Assembly (NCBI RefSeq): GCF_000003815.2
Contig: NC_049987.1
Span: 25,098,359 to 25,119,086, forward strand
DNA length: 20,728 nucleotides
Reading direction: 5' to 3'
From: Branchiostoma floridae
Taxonomy: Eukaryota > Chordata > Leptocardii > Amphioxiformes > Branchiostomatidae
Shown here: in pieces, positions 1-8,200 of the stretch
Layout: every line of letters starts with the position of its first letter
Position numbering within the stretch: position 1 is the stretch's first letter
Made by a program: the position numbers and the translations under genes
The notes under the pieces: generated by a model
What the model was told of the DNA's origin: nothing
Database searches by the model: none
Seen by the model: only the letters and a program-made list of their open reading frames with translations

Positions 1-62
1 GGCATCCAGAGTTAACTGGATACAATCTTTCCGATGTCTTTCCGTTACATTTGAGCTGACTT

Positions 63-108
63 TACATAAAAGGGGGGAGGTTTAAGCAAACCTCCCCCCT
101 TTTATGTA
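63..108. repeat. Perfect hairpin, unit 1
   Basis: Arms 63-83 and 88-108 are perfect reverse complements (21 bp) around the 4-nt loop AAGC. The stem holds a G6/C6 run. It is the centre of the first array unit. Confidence 0.93.
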
Positions 109-351
109 TAGGTGGAAAAAAGATGTCGGAAAGGTAGCGTTAGTTATTATTTGAAGAAGAGGCATTGCTTTTACCAAATTAAGAGTATTTTCCGCTCAAT
201 ATACCACATGCGCCGTTCACTAAAGCAGCGGCTTCAAATGAATAGTGTTTGCGTGTTAAGTTTAACCAAGAAAACTAAATCTCCTTTGTGAAAGCTACAT
301 ATAACAGATACAATCTTTCCGATGTCTTTCCGTTACATTTGAGCTGACTTA

Positions 352-395
352 ACATAAAAGGGGGGAGGTTTAAGCAAACCTCCCCCCTTTTATGT
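352..395. repeat. Perfect hairpin, unit 2
   Basis: Arms 352-371 and 376-395 are perfect 20-bp reverse complements around the same AAGC loop as the hairpin at 63-108, in the second array unit. The stem is unchanged although nearby bases differ between units, which fits recent duplication or pairing-based homogenisation. Confidence 0.93.
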
Positions 396-1035
396 ATAGG
401 TGGAAAAAAGATGTCGGAAAGGTAGCGTTAATCATTATTTGAAGAAGAGGCATTATTTTCCGCTCAATATACCACATGCGCCCTCACTAACGCAGCAGCT
501 TCGCCTGAATAGCCCCTGCTGTGTTAACGTGTTGAGTTTAACCAAGATAAGCAACATTTGCTCCTGGTTAAAACTTACATATAGCAGATACAATTTTTGG
601 AATGTATAGGTGCAAACGGAAAGGTAGCGTTAATTATTATTCTTAAAAGAGGCATTGCTTTTACCAAATTACGAGTATTTTCCACTCAATATACCACATG
701 CGCCTCTCACTAAAGTAGCGACCTCGCCTGAATAACTCATTCTGTGTTAGCGTGTTTGACGAAACCAGGAAAATCAAAATATCCTCATGGAACATATGGT
801 ATCTTTCCAATGTCTTTACGTTACCATTGAGCTCACTTTACACAAAAAGATGCTATGTACAGGTGCAAGAAAGATGTCGGAAAGGTAGCGTTTACTTTTT
901 CCAGTAGTATCGTATGTTACCGATATCGTTCCGTTACCTTTGCCTTTGAGCTTACTTTTCAGAAAACTCTCTGAACTTTCTTTACAGAGGTGGAGATTGA
1001 TAGTTACAGAAAAAGATGTTGGAGAGGTAGCGTTG

Positions 1036-1890
1036 AAAGCAAGGAAATTAAATATTTAACCTCCTTGTTGAAAGGAAACAACAGTCGCCGGGAGGACTGG
1101 GTACATGCCCCCGAAGATTGGTGGTCATAATTACGGCATGTTCGCGTTTACGTTGAGTTTAAGCTTGCTTAAATACCAGATTTCGTGCTGTGCAAACATC
1201 TGCACGTAATAATAGAATTGAGAACCTGGCTCACTTATGAAGAAGAGTAGGTGCGTTTGGCTGAAAACATAACCAGTTTGGAACCCAGCTTCGATGCTCA
1301 AGATAAAACATACGATTAAAAGCCATAAAATATGTGCAACATTCTGATATCGAACAGTTTAAGGTAACCACGATGATCAAGCAATGTTTTTCACTTTTTT
1401 TGAGCCAAGCTTCTAATTCAAACTCGTCCACAATTCATTAATGAATCCAAATAAGTGACTAAATTTGTCTTATTTCTGTTGTTACAAAAGGAAACGCGAG
1501 AAGCGCAATGCCCATGGGATACCATTGGGCCCTTCTTGACTTTTCATATGAAGATAAATGAGGAGCTCAAGCAAACATGGATCGAGAACGATGTATTCAA
1601 TTTGTAAATTATTAAAAAAGAATTCAAATTTAATTGTTTAGCATTAAGAATGGTGCATGACATGTAAAGACTGGGTTATGTTCATTTTCCATATATCTGA
1701 ATGAAACGTCTGTTGTTTTGTTTACGTTTTCTATGCTGTTTTAAGTCTAATTCCGTGTCTGCCCTCCCCCGAAGGAATGGTTCGTGCCGACTCTCAAATC
1801 TGAATTGACCAATCACATCAAAGCATTAGCTTAATGACATACAGTCAGCATACTAAACCTTTGACATCACATATGTATTATATCATACAT
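1036..1890. other. Intergenic, nothing recognised
   Basis: I see no exon, RNA gene or clear repeat here. The sequence is moderately AT-rich with scattered short open frames that lack splice or codon support. Confidence 0.6.
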
Positions 1891-1893
1891 GAA

Positions 1894-2042
1894 TATATAT
1901 ACCCACTGCATTCTGCCTGATGACAAGCGATCAGATCACAGTCCAGTAAACACACCGAGAAAGCCGCCGCCACCTGGAACTCTAACGGAAGCGGTAACGT
2001 CTTGTCCTAGCAGGTCGGTTGGAACCGCTGCAGAGGTCGCGC
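1894..2042 (+). promoter_or_regulatory. Candidate TATA promoter and noncoding first exon
   Basis: TATATATA lies at 1894-1901. A match to the animal initiator consensus (TCAGATC, central A at 1933) follows about 32 bases after its end. From there to 2042 the sequence is GC- and CpG-richer than its surroundings, has no ATG, and ends at a good splice donor (CGC|GTGAGT, intron from 2043). This fits a 5' untranslated exon of the + strand gene that begins at 4347, but nothing in the sequence proves that they join. It may instead belong to an unrelated transcript or be chance. Confidence 0.35.
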
Positions 2043-2147
2043 GTGAGTAGGGATATCTGAATTTTAGTTAATCTTTATTGATTTCCCCAGAAACAATAGC
2101 TTGCGCCTTCAGTTCTGAGCTCGAGGTAGCTTTCTTTCATTAACAAA

Positions 2148-2197
2148 ATGGCTTGGGCGTGTCCTTTTGACATCAACAGTTTCAAACCAGATATACC
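2148..2197 (+). other. Possible start codon running into the gap
   Basis: An ATG at 2148 has a strong initiation context (A at -3, G at +4) and opens a frame of 16 codons (MAWACPFDINSFKPDI) before the N run. The residues are not recognisable. It could be the start of a coding exon cut off by the assembly gap, or chance. Confidence 0.15.
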
Positions 2198-2297
2198 NNN
2201 NNNNNNNNNNNNNNNNNNNNNNNNNNNNNNNNNNNNNNNNNNNNNNNNNNNNNNNNNNNNNNNNNNNNNNNNNNNNNNNNNNNNNNNNNNNNNNNNN
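2198..2297. other. Assembly gap of exactly 100 N
   Basis: A run of exactly 100 N is usually a placeholder for a gap of unknown size. It lies between the candidate first exon and the coding exons, so sequence of this gene may be missing here. Confidence 0.98.
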
Positions 2298-2432
2298 GGA
2301 GGCAGTTAGGGGGGAAGGGAGTTAAGGAGGGGAGTTAGGGAGGAAGGGAGTTAGGAAGGGAGTTGGGGAGGGAGTTAGGGAGGGAGTTAGGGAGGAAGGC
2401 AGTTAGGCAGGGAGTTAGGGAGGGAGGGAAGG
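2298..2432. repeat. Purine-rich minisatellite (GGGAGTTA-type)
   Basis: Irregular tandem copies of GGGAGTTAGGGAGG-like units, 12 to 16 bases, almost pure G/A on the + strand with single T residues. It abuts the gap, so the array probably continues into it and may have broken the assembly. G3/G4 runs give G-quadruplex or triplex potential. Confidence 0.85.
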
Positions 2433-2750
2433 ATAGGTTTATAGAAGGGTATTCATTGCATGCGGTTGGACAATCATTGTTTGTGTTCGTTCTGCTCGGA
2501 TATCAGGATCAAGCAGATAGCATGGGGTTGGGGTATCTTAGATGGATCAGGATTGCTCAAGCTTTCATTTTCAGTGTGTACCTAAACTTTCACAGTACAT
2601 TGTGGCATGTGAGATGAAGATGTCTCAAGGAAACAGACGTTGCTGTGAAGAAAATCTCCTTATGTAATGAATCGGCCTGTGGTGCGCCTCATGTTCCACA
2701 TGATGTGCTGTGGCTTCTCTGATTTTAACTAAATCATGCAGTTCTTATTA

Positions 2751-2832
2751 GTCGGTTGCCTTGACGATTGGGTTTGCACATAAGAGGATCCTAGGAACGC
2801 GTAAGCTGGTTCGATTGGTTGATTGCAATGAT
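2751..2832. repeat. 82-bp direct repeat, copy 1
   Basis: Starts GTCGGTTGCCTTGACGATTG and ends near GATTGCAATGAT. It matches 3211-3292 with about four mismatches. No coding sense; likely part of a dispersed element. Confidence 0.9.
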
Positions 2833-3210
2833 GTAATATCCAGGTAGCAGAATCGGTCAGATTCTATTGATAATTTGTATTGATGATTTGAGTCGGTTTT
2901 TTTTTGTGTGTTTCGGCGGCGCTAAGTAATGCTGTACGCTTTCTGGACGATGCATTCCCCCACGTGTGTTTGACAATCATTACCTTCATGAAATGGATTT
3001 GCAGTGGGTTGTTCATTCTCTTTTTTCTCTATTTGGTATAGTTTTGGCTCCTTGTGTAATATCTTGCAAACAGCATCATTCAAATTTTTTGGCTATCGTT
3101 AGAAGAGCAATTTTCCTAAACAATCAGATGGGTTTCGCTGGAAAATAAGCCGATTTATTTTTCGAACAACAAATTGCAATTGTTTACATTTCAATGAGAA
3201 CGAGTGTTTA

Positions 3211-3292
3211 GTCGGTTGCCTTGGCGATTGGATTTGCACATAAGAGGATCCTAGGAACGCGTAAGCTGGTGCGATTGGTTGATTGTAATGAT
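3211..3292. repeat. 82-bp direct repeat, copy 2
   Basis: Second copy of 2751-2832, same orientation, 460 bp downstream. The sequence between the copies is not repeated, so the pair could be the ends of an insertion or two separate copies of a short element. Confidence 0.9.
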
Positions 3293-3492
3293 TAAGAATT
3301 TATCATGGTTTACCTGTATTACCTGTAATTTACTTTCATATCATTGTATCTATTTGTCTTTGTATCCTATGTTGAGCTTATTTGGAAAGGCTAAGGCTAA
3401 GGCAGGTAAAACTATGTGCTTGTTGATTAGCTTAAAAATACCTTTGTCCATTTTGGAGGCTTTCTGCATCCCCATTGGATAGTGGAATGATC

Positions 3493-3569
3493 GTCAGTCT
3501 ACCGTTTGGAGCCGTGAGGATCAATGATCAGGGCTATCTGAAGACTAACCGTATAAAATCTGTCGGAAT
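3493..3569. repeat. 77-bp inverted repeat, left arm
   Basis: Reverse complement of 4176-4253 with about seven mismatches and one single-base gap. The reverse transcriptase homology on the - strand stops at about 3576, just beside this arm. The arm may therefore be an end of the element that carried it. Confidence 0.9.
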
Positions 3570-3575
3570 AACTGA

Positions 3576-3692
3576 TAACTCGAACGTGACCGATCCTATG
3601 CTGGAGACTATTGGACGTAGGCGAACGCCCTGTTTGTGCATTTGGGGAAGGCCGTAGAAAGTTTGGGGTTGTTCCGAAGTGGGATAGAGTCG
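3576..3692 (-). pseudogene. Penelope-like reverse transcriptase relic
   Basis: The - strand reads FYGLPQMHKQGVRLRPIVSS followed by IGSVTFEL. This matches the conserved FYGLPKxHKxG...LRPIVSSIGSPTY block of Penelope-like element reverse transcriptases, as I know the family. Only about 40 codons can be recognised. The frame runs on into the inverted repeat at 3569 without further RT similarity, and the catalytic DD motif is absent. It is a short dead fragment. Related LPKxHK motifs occur in a few other retroelements, so the family call is fairly but not fully secure. Confidence 0.72.
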
Positions 3693-3755
3693 GAGGGCTA
3701 CGTATGAAACTTTCAGGCACTTGGGACATAACCCACCCACCCGCAACAAAACATT

Positions 3756-3785
3756 TAGCTCCTGTAACTAAAACAACAGGAGCTA
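3756..3785. repeat. Short hairpin
   Basis: Perfect 10-bp arms TAGCTCCTGT (3756-3765) and ACAGGAGCTA (3776-3785) with a 10-nt loop. It sits between the RT relic and the direct repeat at 3972. Role unknown. Confidence 0.75.
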
Positions 3786-3971
3786 TTTGACTCATTTGCA
3801 TTAACTGCGTCCTAGATTTATTTCCCGTTGAAATCCTAAGGTGTCTTCAGCTTGACTTTGCCTTACCTTTGTTTTTATTAGAATCCAATTTTTTTCGAAA
3901 TTTTTTTTTTAGAGCACTTCATTGTTACTAACTAAACTAGTGGATGCTAGTTGAAACGCCTGAGTTTTTTC

Positions 3972-4001
3972 AAAATCATAGCCAGTTGCTTGAGTAACTA
4001 C
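3972..4001. repeat. 30-bp direct repeat, copy 1
   Basis: Matches 4261-4290 with two mismatches, sharing CCAGTTGCTTGAGTAACTAC. The copies bracket the right arm of the 77-bp inverted repeat, so they may be tied to that insertion. Confidence 0.85.
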
Positions 4002-4175
4002 TTGTTGGCATGTCTTATTACCTGGGTGTCTAATCTTCACCGACGTAATGTTTGTAATCCTATGGAAAAGTGAGGGAAAACAAAGTTGTTATTATGTCAA
4101 GAATCAAACCTTCAGATCACGCATAAAAACTACCCCTCAAATGCTAATCTAATCTGTCAACTTTTACAAAGCGCA

Positions 4176-4253
4176 ATTCTGACAGATTTTATACGGTTAG
4201 TCTTCAGATAGCCCCTGATCATTGGTCCTCTCGGCTTCAAACGGCAGACTGAC
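4176..4253. repeat. 77-bp inverted repeat, right arm
   Basis: Pairs with 3493-3569. It ends less than 100 bp before the acceptor of the first recognised coding exon. The open frame upstream of 4347 therefore consists partly of repeat sequence and should not be read as protein. Confidence 0.9.
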
Positions 4254-4260
4254 CGCTTCA

Positions 4261-4290
4261 AAAAGCATATCCAGTTGCTTGAGTAACTAC
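4261..4290. repeat. 30-bp direct repeat, copy 2
   Basis: Second copy of 3972-4001, same orientation, 26-47 bases before TTTAGTCTCACCCATAG, the likely acceptor of the first coding exon. Confidence 0.85.
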
Positions 4291-4346
4291 ATTTTGGATT
4301 GCATACATTACAGACATACACTGGAACTGTTTAGTCTCACCCATAG

Positions 4347-5236
4347 AACAGCCAACAGCGATCCCAACATCCGTCCATACGCTGTTACACACGAGCTGAC
4401 CATGCCTTATAAAGGTAAAGCTGGAACCCAAAGCGGACAGGGAAAGGACACTATTCAACCAAACAGCGATACATACATGTGCGATGTCTTATCAGGACGT
4501 GATAGACCCGAGAACAGTGCCGAGGCTCCAGCCCTTTCGGGGAGCCGCGAGACCCCACATCCTCCAAACGAAGCCTCCGTGCACATGGACCCCCTATCTA
4601 ACATCACGTACGAGCACATGTACAACCCGTGGCCCTCTGACCCCGTGCGTACATGCGGCACCTCCAACCCGGTGTACGGGCATGACCTGAAGGGCACGGA
4701 TCCTGATACTGACTTGCGACCGGCTGGCATGGAGCCATATGCCGTCAGATATCAGGAGGAAGATGCTGCTGATGATAAAGACCATCGACCAGCTAGCATG
4801 GAGCCATATGCCATCAGATATCAGGAGGAAGATGCTGATGATGATAAAGACCATCAACCAGATAGCATGGAGCCAAATACCGTTAGCACTTCCAGGACTG
4901 TTGCTGGCACTTCCGGGAATGATACTGGTACTTCCAGGAATGTTGCTGGCACTTCCCGAAATGATGCTGGCACTTCCGGAAATGATGCTGGCACTTCCGG
5001 GAATGATACTGGCACTTTCGGAAATGATGCTGGCACTTGCGGGAATGATGCTAGCATCTACGAGAATGATGCTGGCACCTACGAGAATGATGCTGACACT
5101 TCCGGGAATGATGCTGGCACTTGTGGGAAAGATACTGGCACTTCAGTTCCACGAAGGGATGACAGGAACAAGCGCGGCACTCGCAAACCCAGGCACGCAC
5201 AGGGTGTTCCTCACGGTGGTCGGAAAGCAGCTGGTG
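4347..5236 (+). CDS. Exon A: cytoplasmic tail with NPxY, Tyr/acidic and 7-residue repeats
   Basis: An acceptor (CACCCATAG) precedes 4347 and a strong donor (G|GTAAGA) follows 5236. The exon ends in phase 1. The first in-frame ATG, at 4402, has A at -3. The reading frame is open before it, and PYAV at 4375-4386 matches the later PYAV/PYAI repeats, so coding probably begins further upstream with an entry phase of 2. The product is hydrophilic and proline- and acid-rich. It contains ITYEHMYNP (a YxxM sorting-type motif), SNPVYG (NPxY), two 23-residue Tyr/acidic repeats, about 12 copies of an AGTSGND-like unit, and a basic RRDDRNKRGTRKPR stretch near the end. NPxY and YxxPhi motifs in cytoplasmic tails recruit PTB proteins and clathrin adaptors. 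That role here is inference. Confidence 0.8.
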
Positions 5237-8200
5237 GTAAGATGATATATCTACATTTACATAGATCAATTTCAAGGGGAGTCAAGTAAGTTTGTTTTTC
5301 TGGCGAACCTGCGCGTGTATCCGCTCAGTGCGTGTACTTGTACTTCCTGTGTGTTCTACCAGAGGATGATTTTTCCGTCAAGGGGTAAAGTAGCCATGTC
5401 AATGTCAGTGAACTTGAACTTACGATTTTATTAGTATATTTATACGTTACACCATATGGGAGGTGTGGCTTATATGAGCCTGATAGGTTTTGGATTGCCA
5501 TGCGAGAAAAACAACTCGAGTTTGAAGAATGGCTCTCTGGTGGTGCAATGTACAGTAACAGGTAAAGGGTGTCAATTTGCCACAGTGTTCTTATTGAAAT
5601 CATACTACATGTACTACAAATGTATAATAGTTAAAGGATATATATTTTTGTCATGTTGTATTTTGATTTCGAAAAGTCTTCAAGTGACCGTTCTCCCTAA
5701 TTTATACCGTCGACGCCATTTTAATTTTCCTCCAGGCACCACACCCATGCAGCAGACTGATTGGCAGGCACGTGCGGACGCCGCTGCGAGTATACCCAAC
5801 CCTATGTACGCCTCCGGAGCAGGTAAATCATCATGTGTTAGATTATTCGTACGATTGCCGTACGATAACAAACTGATTACGTTCCAGGGTCGCGAAGGCA
5901 TCATACAAGCTTTAGCTGTCTTCTTACGAAAGGACTGTCTTAGATGCTTGTCGGTGGTCGGTTCTGCCATAGACTGCTTGATAACTCTACGACTTGAAAA
6001 TCGCAATTAAGACAAACTTCGACGGATGTGAAGTCGTGACATCTCGCAATGACACCAACTCGACTGCAAAACAGACAAATCAGATTTCTTAAGCAATCGA
6101 TCGACATCATCGTAAATCATCAAACTACAACAAACGGTCCAACAACTTCAAAGAGCACATCATGCAATAATTTTTTTTCTTTTCTTGAGTCAGACTGCTT
6201 CCTTTCAAGAACAATGTTTAGTAACAAGGCATCAAATGTGACCCGTAGCAATATTGTTTGATTTAGAGGCATAGTTCTGATATCAACAAGATCGGTTAGC
6301 CATTTGTATGTTTAAGAAAACAGAAATAAAATACTAGTAAATAAATAGATTACTGAATCTACCAGTACCTGTTGATCTTATCAATAATGGTGTAGGTTCT
6401 GTCACTAATCAAATAATCTCCTACTAACTATTATACTGTAATTTATTGTACCGTGTGTTATTTTTGATTTGCCTATTCTGGATAAAAATCAAGCTGTATA
6501 CGTAATTTCCAGAACGAAACTTTGACTTACCCAACTTTCCGACTGTCCATCTCCGGCCTTTGTAATTCCTTAAAAAAGACTGGAGTTGGACAGTCAAAGC
6601 TGTCGTGTTTAATTGCCGTGTTGGAAATTAAAGTTGAAAGTTTAAAAAAAATAATTTTCTTTTAAATCCTCTTGTTTTCTAACAGACCGCACGGATCCGG
6701 GTGGAGCAAGCGGCCGCTGTGCTCTCTGTAGCTTCATCCGCTCTAAGCTTACCTACATCGCCACGGGCATTGCCGTGCTGCTAGGCCTAGTCACTGTGGG
6801 ACTTGCTTTTGCGGTGTTCATCAACAATAAGGTAAACGCTCTTGTATCACAAAAGCCTGTTGTTATTGTTATAAAGGTTATATATGTTGGAAAGCAATTT
6901 TCCGACACTGCCTCTGTTCTTTTTATTGAGTCCATCAAGTCAGAACTTTCCGCTATTTCATCTTTTTTTTTAAACGTTTGGTCTTAAGTACATATATACC
7001 TTGATACGTTCGTAGGAGATATCTGAACAGACCACCACTATTGACGCCTTGAAGCGTGACCAAGACATGTCCACCACTGTTGACGCCTTGAAGCGTGACC
7101 AAGACATGTCCACCACTGTTGACGCCTTGAGGCGCGACCAAAACGACATGCACCAACTATCCACCACTGTTGACGCCTTGAAGAGCGGCCAAGACGACAT
7201 GCGTCAACTGTCCACCACTGTTGACGCCTTGAAGCGCGACCAAGACGACATGCGCCAACTGTCCACCACTGTTGACGCCTTGAAGCGCGACCAAGACGAC
7301 ATGCGTCAACTGTCCACCACTATTGACGCCTTGAAGAGCGACCAAGACGACATGCACCAACTGTCCACCACTGTTGACGCCTTGAAGCGCGACCAAGACG
7401 ACATACGCCAACTGCCCACCACTGTTGACGTCTTGAAACGCGACCAAGACGACATGCGTCAACTGTCCACCACTGTTCACGCCTTGAAGCGCGACCAAGA
7501 CGACATACGTCAACTGTCCACCACTGTTGACGCCTTGAAGCGCGACCAAGACGACATACGCCAACTGCCCACCACTGTTGACGCCTTGAAACGCGACCAA
7601 GACGACATGCGCCAACTGCCCACCACTGTTGACGCCTTGAAGCGCGACCAAGACGACATACGCCAACTGCCCACCACTGTTGACGCCTTGAAACGCGACC
7701 AAGACGACATGCGCCAACTGCCCACCACTGTTGACGCCTTGAAGCGCGACCAAGACGACATACGCCAACTGCCCACCACTGTTGACGCCTTGAAGCGCGA
7801 CCTGGACAAGGAGAGAAGCCGAACCGGCCCCACCTTGGAGCACGAGACGAGTAAGACGCCAGGTAACCAGTTTTTTGTGTGCTATTCTAGATGGTGTGTT
7901 GGGCCCGTAATTGCCTTACGCACCCCGACAGCTCGTTGCCTTTGTGACGAATTTTGGTTTGTATGTCTTAATGTTCGATTGGTTTTGTTGGTATATTTTA
8001 GTATTTGTGTTTTATCCCTTGATCTAGCTGATCATAAAGATTGTTTTACACGATGAATGTTATTATATCATGTCTAATAACGTATGTAAATGATACACCT
8101 ATCAGGAAATGCATATCACATACCGCTGTGGTGTTATACCGCATTCTTAGTGATGTTATATGTCAGAAAGAATATAGATAATGATTTAAAATATTGCGTT

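Larger units (their letters stand above)
22..1035. repeat. Degenerate tandem array of about 280-bp units
   Basis: Units begin near 22, 311, 591, 801 and 913. The first two are about 288 and 280 bp and nearly identical; the later ones are shorter and more diverged. Shared landmarks are a CTTTCCGATGTCTTTCCG-like start, a GGAAAGGTAGCGTT block and ACTCAATATACCACATGCGC. The first two units each carry a perfect hairpin that the third has lost. The start block and the GATGTCGGAAAGG block are imperfect reverse complements, so each unit may descend from a foldback or MITE-like element that was later amplified in tandem. No coding potential seen. Confidence 0.85.

Noticed and set aside
2363-2617. 84-codon frame starting MGRELGREL
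   Set aside because: Its start is simply the purine-rich minisatellite translated; the remainder has no motif.
4222-4346. Upstream extension of exon A to 4222
   Set aside because: The frame there has no ATG start, overlaps the 77-bp inverted repeat arm, and is separated from the PYAV-containing part by a likely splice acceptor at 4346.
7157-7843. 228-codon open frame on the - strand over the stalk exon
   Set aside because: A tandem repeat whose unit is a multiple of three keeps several frames open on both strands. The + strand frame has splice sites and matching phases; this one does not.
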